Shown piece by piece: positions 24,593 to 34,200 of a DNA stretch of 64,000 bases (position 1 is its first letter; each line of letters starts with the position of its first letter). The notes beneath the pieces are model-generated. The model did no database searches and was not told where the DNA came from. It saw only the letters and a program-made list of their open reading frames with translations. The stretch is from Hemerocallis citrina (lineage: Eukaryota > Streptophyta > Magnoliopsida > Asparagales > Asphodelaceae): contig CM030363.1 in the NCBI GenBank assembly GCA_017893485.1, positions 84,125,230-84,189,229 on the forward strand, written 5' to 3'. The position numbers and the translations under genes are program-made.

Positions 24593-24772
24593 CGTCTTGA
24601 GGGTCGGTGACCTTCAGGAGTGCATGGGACAGTTGAAGGCGGACCTGGCCAAGAAAAGGGAGGCTCGGGCGGAACTCTCGAAGGAGAGGGACCAGCTGAT
24701 CTCTGAGAAGGGGACATGGCAGGCGAAGGCAGAGAGGTTGAAGAAGGAGTATGATGCAGCCGTGCCGAGATT
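24593..24772 (+). pseudogene. Tat antisense gene fragment, coiled-coil exon
   Basis: The plus-strand frame gives GDLQECMGQLKADLAKKREA followed by a Glu/Lys/Arg-rich heptad stretch and RLKKEYDAAV, like the coiled-coil exon 3 of the antisense genes at 8331 and 57815. It is cut on the left by chromovirus C and on the right by an hAT-like terminus (about 24773). It most likely continues the 9499-9914 fragment. Confidence 0.6.
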
Positions 24773-25121
24773 TAAGGATGGCATTCGGGTCGACCAGGCC
24801 GGGCCGGGTCCAACCCATTCAGGTTGGCCTGTGTTTCGGGTGGGCTCGGGGGTTGGAGCATTAACCGGGCTAGGCAGGGCCGGATTGGAAAGAAAGAAAC
24901 TTGACCCGAGTCGACCCGCGAACCCGTACAGGTTGAACCTATATTGGGTCGGGCCGGGTCACTGGTTGGCCGGGAAATTCATTTGTTAATTTTTTTTTTT
25001 ACTCCAAAAAGTTTAAACAAAAAAAAATTATGATTAATTTCATGAGTCAAATGAGTGTGAAGTGAGAACAAAAAATTAAATTGCCCACTACCCACTACTC
25101 AATTAACCCACCTCACCCTAG

Positions 25122-25174
25122 CTATTTATAGCTAACTCCACCTCCTCACTTCTTTCATCTCACCAATGGGGACT
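25122..25174 (-). promoter_or_regulatory. snRNA-type promoter (USE and TATA), leftward
   Basis: On the minus strand, GTCCCCATTG (25164-25173) resembles the plant upstream sequence element RTCCCACATCG. After exactly 33 bp comes TATAAATAG (25122-25130). In plants a USE-TATA spacing of 33-34 bp is that of RNA polymerase II snRNA genes. No known U-snRNA follows. Confidence 0.5.
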
Positions 25175-25208
25175 AAATATAACTGGATTTTAAACTTTGA
25201 AAACTTTT

Positions 25209-25262
25209 AGTCCCATATTGATGAGATGAGAGAAGTGAAGAGGTGGAGTTGGCTATAAATAG
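25209..25262 (+). promoter_or_regulatory. snRNA-type promoter (USE and TATA), rightward
   Basis: GTCCCATATTG (25210-25220) differs from the USE consensus RTCCCACATCG at two positions. TATAAATAG (25254-25262) follows after exactly 33 bp, as in the opposite arm. The downstream sequence (CCAGGGTGGGGG...) matches no spliceosomal RNA that I recognise. Confidence 0.5.
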
Positions 25263-25561
25263 CCAGGGTGGGGGTTATCTAATTGAGTAGTGGGTAGTAA
25301 TCAATTAATTTTGATGTTCACACTCATTTTTATAAAAATTGAAATATTTTAGAGTATATCTATATGCATATATACATATATCTATATAATAAAACACAAA
25401 GAAAGCTATCAAGTGGCTCACATTCAATCCCCCTAAAATCAAAGGCCTACATCTAACCTCACAAAACACATTTTTCCCCCAAAATTTTAAACTCAAAACT
25501 AATTTTTTCCCCCCAAAACTAAAAAATCCATTACTTTATTACTATCTCTCTTCACTTTTTC

Positions 25562-25566
<5 letters not shown>

Positions 25567-25606
<40 letters not shown>
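25567..25606. repeat. (CT)20 microsatellite
   Basis: Uninterrupted CT dinucleotides within the hAT-like element. Confidence 0.97.
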
Positions 25607-25609
<3 letters not shown>

Positions 25610-26214
25610 CTTTCTTTATTAATTAGAAATTTAGATTTTAAGAGATCAGGTTTGTAAATTTTCAGAATTTTTATGTTTTTTTATTGCACATGTTATATTG
25701 AAAATATCAAATATCTCTTCAACAGTTAAATTTCATAATTTTCCACTTACACCCCCATTTATAATTATTTTTCAACATTTACTAATGGAAACATGGACTT
25801 TTATTTACAACTAATTATTGTCATACTATTCAAACTTGAGCTACATAATTGTTGTTTTATTGTTTACCGGGCTTTTCGTGTTTTGTATCGTTCCGAAGAC
25901 GTGCCGTAGGTACGTGCCCACAGGCAAATCTAGTATACATATATATATTTGCAGTATATGTATACAAATATACATATATTTTGTAGCAAAAAAAAATATT
26001 AAAAAAGTAAACAACAGAAAAAAAATTAAAAAAAAACCCAAAAAATTCAAACGGGTTAAATCCTCAAGTGAAATCCAAAAATTCAATGGATCCGAACCTG
26101 CAGGTTGGCGGGTAGGTTTGACTTGGTCAACGGGTCGAGCGGGCTGGTTTTGCGTATTTTACGACCAGGGTCGACCTAGGTAAACCCGCGGGTTCGACCC
26201 GAACCCGAATCAGG

Positions 26215-28103
26215 ACATCAAAATACCTTAGGAAAGTATCAGGACCATTCGACTGCAAAGGTCACCAGTCGACTGTCCAGGGTGAAAACTAACATCTTTA
26301 AGAGAATAAAATCTAAGTATTTACAGTCGACTGCAAAACTCACCAGTCGACTGACCAGAGAGAAATCCAGTAGCTTTCAGAAAATAAGTCTAAGTATAGT
26401 GGAAGTCGACTGTTAATAATATAAGTCGACTGTCCAGAGGAAATTCCAACATTTCTTTAAGAAAATATTCTATGTGTTGTAAGTCGACTTAAAGGTCGTA
26501 GGTCGACTTACCTGAGAGAAAACTACAGTATCATTAAAAGTAATCTGGGGACACCAGTCGACTGTAAAAGGTTTAAGTCGACTATCCAGAACGAATTTTC
26601 AAGAAACTAAAGACACAGTAGCAGGGTCGTATCAGTCGACTGAAAGGTCTGTCAGTCGACTGTCGGCCTACAGACTGCAAGGTTTTGGTTGTATATCAAA
26701 ATTAGGGTTTTCCGAAGAAATCATTGTTTACTAAAATAATTTGTACTCAAATAAAACAACAATCTCAAAGTATCCTCTGTTTGGATACATTACTCAAATC
26801 ACCCAATATCTTAAAACTCAATTCTCATGTTCTCAACTCCTACTTCTTCCATTAGGATTTCTCAATACTCAATATCTTCCGAAACTCAAAACCAAATTGA
26901 TTTGTATCCACAAGATCCAGATGTTCCCCCATCCGATCATAACCATACTCAAATCATAAACATGCTTTCTAGAAATACAATTTTATGAACCAAAATCTTC
27001 TCAACATTCTTAGATTTCACATACATGATACAAACAACAACCATTGCATCGTTTTCATGCAAACTACTAAATAAACATACATGCCAAACAACAAAAAAAA
27101 AATCGTTCACTTCAAACCACAAATCAAAGTTCATATCACTTACAAAACAAACAAAACAAAACAATATCACTCACCTTTAAATTGAAAAGATCCAACGAAA
27201 AGCCTTCCTTTTTGCGAGATCCAAAAATTCACCTCTCCAATCACCAAGAAATTAATAATATAATGAAACTTGACTTGTACAGCGAATGACGGCTGCACCT
27301 CCTTTTTTATACAGGCCAGAAATAAGGAATTAGGGTTTTGGAAATACATTTGCAAAATGGTCCTTCCAAAATATAACTTTCATATATATAACCCTTTCTT
27401 AGTTAAAAATAGGTTAGCTAAATCAAACCAAATCAAATCTTCTTATCACTGAGTTGTCCAGCAATCCAGCACAGCCCAGTAAATAAGAAAAATCCGGATT
27501 TACAACTCAGGGTGGCAATTTTATACAAAGGCCCTCTCTTTTGTAATATTTGCAAACATATCATAAAATATTCATAAAAATCCAGAAAAATCAGAAATAA
27601 TATCTAATAATACATATTATATTTTCCAACCAAAATATTTGACTTTTACTTTCCAGAAAATATTTGCACAAAATTCTACATGAATTCCATATTTGCAAAA
27701 AAACCCTTTTTGACTAAATCTTTTTCCAAATCGACTTTTAAATGAAATCTAAATATATATAAATTCAAATGATAACCATGGAGAACCAAAATATCAGTAA
27801 CAATGAATTTTCATAATTTATTTAAGATCCAATCGACTTTTTACATAAAAGCCCCTCTCTTTCGAGATATTTGTAAAAATAGTTTCTTTATTCAGAAAAA
27901 TCCCAAAATTTAGAATACACTCCATAATAAGTATGAGAACTTATTAAAAATATAAAATTGTATATTTACACCAAAATTATTTGCACGTGTTTCGCACGAG
28001 TAAAAAGATAAATCTTTTAGAAAATATTTATTAAATCTCCAGGAAATTATTTTAATTCATTCTCAAATATTTAAAATAATATATCAAAATACGGGGTTCT
28101 ACA
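26215..28103 (-). repeat. 3' LTR of TR-GAG2 (truncated)
   Basis: Aligns colinearly with 31295-34200 once the insertion at 31474-32486 is removed; the two are near identical apart from scattered substitutions. On the minus strand it begins TGTAGAACCCCGTATTTTGA at 28103. Confidence 0.9.
26246..26662. repeat. Six paired CAGTCGACTG palindromes with 78-bp period
   Basis: Palindromes start at 26246/26266, 26324/26344, 26403/26423, 26481/26500, 26555/26575 and 26633/26653. Within a pair the offset is 20 bp (once 19), and pairs repeat every 74-79 bp. All have the core TCGAC or GTCGAC, while the spacers have diverged more. A second palindrome is often followed by TGTCCAGAG. The same array lies in the 5' LTR (31326-32759), split by the PIF-like element. 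Confidence 0.9.
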
Positions 28104-28135
28104 TCACTCCCTCCTTAGAAGAGTTCTGTCCTCAA
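28104..28135 (-). promoter_or_regulatory. Polypurine tract and pol-tail footprint of TR-GAG2
   Basis: Minus strand: AGTTTTGAGGACAGAACTCT, then TCTAAGGAGGGAGTGA directly before TGTAGAACCCC. In complete Tekay-like elements this is where the pol ORF ends, so pol was probably removed by internal deletion. Confidence 0.7.
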
Positions 28136-28715
28136 AACTACTGCTAATGGGGTCCGAACAAACCCACCAACAAAGAATGAAAACTCATGGATAGAAACAT
28201 ATTTTTAGGAAATACAGTCACACCAAAGAATGCATTCCATCAAAAGAAATACATCATACAGAAGAAACACAATCATGCAAAGAATTCAAAAAAACAAACT
28301 TCCGCTGCGCAACTCTGATAACTTGCCATCGGAAGTCACGCTGCAACAACTACTGAACTCCTGCATCCAACTCTGACCTTCCACATCTGCTTCGTCCTTT
28401 CGCGGATCAGTGGTCACTCCCTCCTTAGAAAGGACATGACTAAGGATAGCCACCTCAAGACCTTGCCTGGAAAACACTTTAAGCTCCACACTTAAGACTA
28501 GCAATACATTGGCGACACAATTACATGCAAGAAAATAGTATTAAATAAAACTTTTGTTTTTTATTCCATTAATCCAAATAAATCTTGTTACATGAAGAAA
28601 AATACTCAATCTTCAATTATTCCTCAATTAAAAGTTTTACTTAATACAAAATGAATAAATTTCAAAATTCTTGCACACACGAGTCACATTCCTGAGTTAT
28701 TTGCATCCTCTTCAG
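28136..28715 (-). other. Non-coding internal segment of TR-GAG2
   Basis: No retroelement domain is recognisable. A 17-bp copy of the PPT region (TCACTCCCTCCTTAGAA on the plus strand) occurs at 28414-28430 as well as at 28104-28120. The short frame at 28286-28504 has no recognisable similarity. Confidence 0.6.
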
Positions 28716-29732
28716 TCAATGCGGACTCTCGCCCCTCTTCAGATCCTTATCTTTCCCTGCACTATCTTTCTTCAGCTGCGGACAGTTTGGTCGAATATGC
28801 CCTTCACGACCACAATGATAACACGCCTTCCGAGGTTTGGTGCATGCTGCTCGATAATGACCTGTCTCTCCGCAGTTGAAACAAGTCGCACCCTGAACTG
28901 CGGGCGCCTTCTGCACTGGCCCACTGAACTTGCCCTGCTTTACTGGAAATTCCTTCCCGTTCTGATCATCTGCTGGCCTCTTTTTCTTGTTCCAAGTCTC
29001 TTGCTTCTTCTGGAACTGGTCCATGTCTTCCTCTGTCATTGCTGCTCTTCTGACCAGCTTGTCGAACCTTCTTATGCCCAACGGGATCATTCTCGACCTC
29101 AAGTCTGGCTTCAAGCCCTGCTCGAACTTCTTGGCCTTCTTCGCCTCGTCAGCAATCAACTCTGGTGCATACCTCGACAGCTGAGCAAACTTGGTCTCAT
29201 ACTCTCGCACGGTCATGCTGCCTTATTGTAGATCCAGGAACTCTGTCGCCTTCTTCTCTTGAATATCTAGGGGAAAGAAGCGATCCCTGAATTCCTCCAG
29301 AAAAGCTTCCCAAGTCATCGGCTGGTCTCCCAAAGTCCGCTTCAGCGATTCCCACCAGACACCAGCGTCCATCTCCAGCTGCATAGTGTCCAACTTTACC
29401 TTATTGGCTGCCGGAGTCTCTGAGACCTCGAAGATCATCTCCATCCTTCTAATCCAATCGTCAGCCTTGCTTGGATCCGATTTTCTCTCAAAAACTGGCG
29501 GCCTCATCCTCTTAAAGGACTCGATCTGCTTGATAGGATCAGCGTTAACCAATCCCTGTCCAGCTCCATGATTTTGCTGCTGATTCTGACTTTGCGCCAA
29601 ATTAAATGCCATTAGGGCATTCAGAGTCTGATACACCTTGGCAAATTCGGCCTCAAGATCAATTCCAGTTCCTCGAGAACTTCCAGATCTATCCTCATTG
29701 TTACCACCATTCCTGGGCCTGGGTGCAACCAT
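28716..29732 (-). pseudogene. gag of TR-GAG2, nearly open, one internal stop
   Basis: The N-terminal frame (29732-29223, 169 codons) has the gag core (MRPPVFERKSDPSKADDWIR, MEMIFEVSE, WWESLKRTLG, WEAFLEEFRDRFFP). A single TAA (29223-29225) replaces the Gln of the conserved LxQG motif; the same frame then continues as GSMTVREYETKFAQLSRYAP for 168 more codons. Two intact CCHC knuckles are present: CFNCGETGHYRAAC and CYHCGREGHIRPNC. Apart from this stop no lesion is evident, so readthrough would yield a nearly full-length Gag of about 338 residues. Confidence 0.88.
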
Positions 29733-29951
29733 TCTGAATACTGCAAAACGAGGGTAAAGTTAGAGCATCACCACACAAATCACATTCACATCAATACCCT
29801 ATGGCAAAACCTCAACCATACCCCAAACCAAAACATCATGTTTCAGCTCTATGTGATACTCACACTCTAATGTCCACACCTAGGTACTCACTCTCTAGTG
29901 TCCACACCTAGGTTGGTTTTCATACTATGTCTATTATTACTATTGAAGCAT
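29733..29951 (-). other. Leader between PBS and gag of TR-GAG2
   Basis: Untranslated leader. It holds a 23-25-bp duplication (ACTCTAATGTCCACACCTAG and ACTCTCTAGTGTCCACACCT, about 29870-29915). No coding potential is seen. Confidence 0.6.
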
Positions 29952-29963
29952 GCTCTGATACCA
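29952..29963 (-). promoter_or_regulatory. Primer binding site, tRNA-iMet, TR-GAG2
   Basis: TGGTATCAGAGC on the minus strand, a full match to the common plant iMet PBS, 3 bp after the end of the 5' LTR (GGGGCGCTACA). Confidence 0.92.
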
Positions 29964-30574
29964 ATCTGTAGCGCCCCGAATTTCTAACATAATAACTTAG
30001 AAAATACATGGCACAATCCCAGCATCAACTTCAATGTAATAGTACATATAGCCCAAAAACACAAATAATTTTATTCCAACTTTTATTACAACAATCTTTT
30101 TCATATGCAGCGGAAATACAAACACCTTGAATTAAAAACATTCCTTTTACAACACTTCTCTTTACAAAAATTACACAAGGCTCTATTACATTACTTATAA
30201 TCTCCAAAGCTAACTCAAGCGTACAAACCCCCAAACTCTAAGCAGCACCCTGCAACATATGAGGCTAGAGATGATCCCTAACCCCTAAACTAAAGGGGTC
30301 AGCCATAAATGGTGTGAGTGACATAAAAACAAACAACATAATTTAATCATAAAACATAAAGTCATCAACAGCATGTACTAACAACAAGGATAAATGAATG
30401 AGAAATAACAAAAGATGTGAAGCATGAAATCATCATGGAATGAAACAACAAGTGAATCTAGTCTAAGTGTCAAGTGTAGGAAAACTGGAAAACATATGCG
30501 TAAAACCAAGTTAAGAAAACACAACTCCATATGCAACTAATCCCACTACGGTGATGGGTAACAAGATTCAAAAT

Positions 30575-30960
30575 ACTTCGCGAATAGGCGTCACCGCCCT
30601 CGACGCACAAATATCAAGTAAGATAACTCAATAACAATAACTGGAGAATCATCTCCCTGCTGTGTATCCCACGAATAGGCCTTCAAGACCCTCGACGTGC
30701 AGATACACCCGATACATTCCGTGAATAGGTCTATCGATCCTTGACACGCAAATGCACCCTGCATGCTCCGTGAATAAGCCTGTAGACCATCAACACGCGA
30801 ACACCTAAATATTATGTACCCCACGAATAGGCCTTCAAGACCCTCGATGTGCGAATACACCCGATACATTCCGTGAATAGGTCTACCGACCCTCGACACG
30901 CAAATGCACCCTGCATGCTCCGTGAATAGGCCTGTAGACCCTCGACACGCGAACACCTAA
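30575..30960. repeat. 50-bp tandem array with three-unit higher-order structure (about 152 bp)
   Basis: CGTGAATAGG or ACGAATAGGC starts near 30575, 30671, 30720, 30769, 30823, 30872 and 30921. Unit types CTTCAAGACCCTCGACGTGC, CTATCGATCC and CTGTAGACC recur in the same order twice, giving two 152-bp higher-order copies. It lies in the LTR part that is missing from the 3' LTR. Confidence 0.85.
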
Positions 30961-31473
30961 ATATCCTCCAGTGGGACTAACAAATCATGAGCCTTTACTT
31001 ACGTCAATTATTATCAAATACACCAAAAATCCTTATCTCTAGAGTTAGTGTAGCCTGCTGGTTCGCAGAACTCCCACTCAACTCCTAGAGTCCTCAATAT
31101 GACCATAACTCACTATTCCATCGTCAAACGATCAAAGGAGAAATCTCTCCACTCAACAAAGCTCAAGTCTTTAGTAAATTCCATAATCCAAATCCAACCA
31201 TAATATATATTGAAAACGTATGTTCTATAGAAGGATAATATTTATAAGGGTAGGTTATAGATCCAAAACATTTAAAGAAATAGTCGTTTAAAGAACATCA
31301 AAATACCTTAGGAAAGTATCAGGACCAGTCGACTGCAAAGGTCACCAGTCGACTGTCCAGGGTGAAAACTAACATCTTTAAGAGAATAAAATCTAAGTAT
31401 TTACACTCGACTGCAAAACTCACCAGTCGACTGACCAGAGAGAAATCCAGTAGCTTTCAGAAAATAAGTCTAA

Positions 31474-32486
31474 GGGTGCGTTTGGCCTAGCTTTTTTTAG
31501 CTTTAAAGCTACTTCAGAAGGAGAAGCTACAAAAGTACAGCTTTGAAATTAAAAGCTGAAGCTGTTTGGATATTCAGCTTTTTTTTTAACTTTAAAGTTA
31601 CTTTTAAGCTAGAAGTTGTTTGGCATAAGATATCAATTGTAAGCTACTTTTATACTTAACTTAAGTTTTTGATTTTATTTAAAAATAAAATATAAGTTAT
31701 CAAATTACAAAAAAAAATCTTTATATTTTTTAAGCTCAGAACAATCAGAAAATCTTTAAGCACAGAACAATCAAAAATAAAATCTTTAAGCTCAGAACAA
31801 TTAGAAAATCTTTATATTTTTTAAGCTCAGAACAATCAAAAATAAAATCTCACTCCTAAACCACCTTTCTCTCTCATCGCTTCGCATCTCTCAAATTCCT
31901 TCCTGGGTTTTCTCCATCTTCCAAAACCCATTATAACCCACCTCTCAAAATCTCATCTTGCTTTCTCAATCTCTACTTCTCACACCCCCAATTCGCAATC
32001 TTAGAATGGGGGCGTCGACTGTGGCCTCTACGATCTGCATGTCGATCACGTGCGACAGGGAGAGAAGGAGGAGATCCAATGCTGGGGATTTGTCGAGAGG
32101 GATGGGTCGGGTTTGGCTGTTGGTTGAGCTCGTCGATCGGAAAGGGAAGCGTGGCGGTTTGGGATTTGGGCGCCTGCAGGAGGTTGCCGGGGTGTTCTGG
32201 CATCAACAGGAGGTCGCCGGAGTAGGCTAGAGTGGTCGGAGAAGGGGAAGGGGAAGGGGTAGGGGCAGATGAATTTTTTTGATATTTGGTTTTGGGTAAA
32301 AAAAAAAAGAAGAAAAGGAGAAGCTAGAAGCTAGAAGTAGATCTGGATGGCTTCTTTTGGAGCTCCTTTTCTTGATAAAAAATAAGCTACTTCTACTTTT
32401 TTTAGGCTTTTCAAAATATGTGTTTGGCCCAGCTTCTCCTTCTAAAGGAGAAGCTAAGCTAATTTTAAGCTGGGACAAACACTACC
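31474..32486. mobile_element. PIF/Harbinger-like non-autonomous element, 1013 bp, with GC-rich interior
   Basis: The empty site is visible in the 3' LTR (GTCTAAGTATAG, 26390 region), so boundaries are firm: TAA (31471-31473) is repeated at 32487-32489. Ends are GGGTGCGTTTGGCCTAGCTT and, inverted, GGTAGTGTTTGTCCCAGCTT, 15 of 20 matching, with many AGCTT/AAGCT subterminal repeats. A 5-bp CTAAG duplication with other ends is also possible, which would suit a different superfamily. The interior 31860-32225 changes from AT-rich to GC-rich and holds a short frame (MGASTVASTICMSITCDRER...), possibly a captured gene piece. Confidence 0.75.
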
Positions 32487-34200
32487 TAAGTATAGTGGAA
32501 GTCGACTGTTAATAATATAAGTCGACTGTCCAGAGGAAATTCCAACTTTTCTTTAAGAAAATATTCTATGTGTTGTAAGTCGACTTAAAGGTCGTAGGTC
32601 GACTTACCTGAGAGAAAACTACAGTATCTTTAAAAGTAATCTGGGGACACCAGTCGACTGTAAAAGGTTTAAGTCGACTATCCAGAACGAATTTTCAAGA
32701 AACTAAAGACACAGCAGCAGGGTCGTATCAGTCGACTGAAAGGTCTGTCAGTCGACTGTCGGCCTACAGACTGCAAGGTTTTGGTTGTATATCAAAATTA
32801 GGGATTTCCGAAGAAATCATTGTTTACTAAAATAATTTGTACTCAAATAAAACAACAATCTCAAAGTATCCTCTGTTTGGATACATTACTCAAATCACCC
32901 AATATCTTAAAACTCAATTCTCATGTTCTCAACTCCTACTTCTTCCATTAGGATTTCTCAATACTCAATATCTTCCGAAACTCAAAACCAAATTGATTTA
33001 TATCCACAAGATCCAGATGTTCCCCCATCCGATCATAACCATACTCAAATCATAAACATGCTTTCTAGAAATACAATTTTATGAACCAAAATCTACTCAA
33101 CATTCTTAGATTTCACATACATGATACAAACAACAACCATTGCATCGTTTTCATGCAAACTACTAAATAAACATACATGCCAAACAACAACAAAAAAATC
33201 GTTCACTTCAAACCACAAATCAAAGTTCATATCACTTACAAAACAAAACAAAACAAAACAATATCACTCACCTTTAAATTGAAAAGATCCAACGAAAAGC
33301 CTTCCTTTATGCGAGATCCAAAAATTCTCCTCTCCAATCACCAAGAAATTAATAATATAATGAAACTTGACTTGTACAGCGAATGACGGCTACACCTCCT
33401 TTTTTATACAGGCCAGAAATAAGGAATTAGGGTTTTAGAAATACATTTGCAAAATGGTCCTTCCAAAATATAACTTTCATATATATAACCCTTTTTTAGT
33501 TAAAAATAGGTTAGCTAAATCAAACCAAATCAAATCTTCTTATCACTGAGTTGTCCAGCAATCCAGCACAACCTAGTAAATAAGAAAAATCCGGATTTAC
33601 AACTCAGGGTGGCAATTTTACACAAAAGCCCTCTCTTTTGTAATATTTGCAAACATATCATAAAATATTCATAAAAATCCAGAAAAATCAGAAATAATAT
33701 CTAATAATACATATTATATTTTCCAACCAAAATATTTGACTTTTACTTTCCAGAAAACATTTGCACAAAATTCTACATGAATTCCATATTTGCAAAAACA
33801 CCCTTTTTGACTAAATCTTTTTCCAAATCGACTTTTAAATGAAATCTAAATATATATAAATTCAAATGATAACCATGGAGAACCAAAATATCAGTAACAA
33901 TGAATTTTCATAATTTATTTAAGATCCAATCGACTTTTTACATAAAAGCCCCTCTCTTTCGAGATATTTGTAAAAATAGTTTCTTTATTCAGAAAAATCC
34001 CAAAATTTAGAATACACTCCATAATAAGTATGAGAACTTATTAAAAATATAAAATTGTATATTTACACCAAAATTATTTGCACGTGTTTCGCACGTGTAA
34101 AAAGATAAATCTTTTAGAAAATATTTATTAAATCTCCAGAAAATTATTTTAATTCATTTTCAAATATTTAAAATAATATTTGAAAATACGGGGTTCTACA

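Larger units (their letters stand above)
25083..25297. repeat. Near-perfect inverted repeat, arms about 94 bp
   Basis: The left arm (25083-25176: CCCACTACTCAATTA, CTATTTATAGCTAACTCCAC, CTCATCTCACCAAT-like blocks) is complementary to the right arm (25204-25297) with few mismatches; the loop is about 27 bp. It could fold as a long hairpin and may be a MITE nested in the hAT-like element. Each arm carries an snRNA-type promoter pointing outward. Confidence 0.85.
24773..26211. mobile_element. hAT-like non-autonomous element, right end truncated
   Basis: The left end TAAGGATGGCATTCGGGTCG resembles the terminus TAGGGTTGGCATTCGGGTCG of the hAT at 46893. Both ends carry GC-rich GGGTCG/CCGGGC subterminal repeats (24784-24985 and 26095-26210), while the interior is AT-rich and lacks transposase. 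The right side stops at CGAACCCGAAT without the CCATCCCTA tail and abuts the truncated LTR of TR-GAG2, so it was cut by a deletion. No target duplication can be scored. Confidence 0.65.
26215..34200 (-). mobile_element. TR-GAG2: second gag-only LTR retrotransposon, 3' LTR truncated
   Basis: In minus order: 5' LTR (34200-29967), PBS (29963-29952), gag (29732-28716), about 580 bp non-coding, purine tract, 3' LTR (28103-26215). The internal domain is 1863 bp with no protease, RT or integrase. The LTR begins TGTAGAACCCCG and ends GGGGCGCTACA. The 3' LTR lacks its terminal 1.3 kb (the equivalent of 29967-31294), cut at the junction with the hAT-like element. The right flank TCAGA lies inside a family-B LTR, which was the target. 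A PIF-like element sits in the 5' LTR only, so it arrived after reverse transcription. Confidence 0.88.
29967..34200 (-). repeat. 5' LTR of TR-GAG2, with nested PIF-like element
   Basis: About 3.2 kb without the insertion at 31474-32486. On the minus strand it runs from TGTAGAACCCCG (34200) to GGGGCGCTACA (29967). It includes the palindrome array and a 50-bp tandem array (30575-30960). Confidence 0.9.

Noticed and set aside
25083..25297. Inverted repeat as a microRNA precursor
   Set aside because: The arms are about 94 bp and almost perfectly paired with promoter boxes in both; no separate miRNA-like duplex can be argued without small-RNA data.
26246..26662. Evenly spaced palindromes as a CRISPR-like array
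   Set aside because: The host is a plant, there are no cas genes, spacers are homologous to each other, and the array lies within an LTR.
28671..29231. 186-codon plus-strand frame
   Set aside because: Mirror frame of the TR-GAG2 gag, which has clear knuckles on the minus strand.
32837..33055. 72-codon frame also found at 26741-26959
   Set aside because: It is the same LTR sequence twice, AT-rich, without start context or recognised domain.
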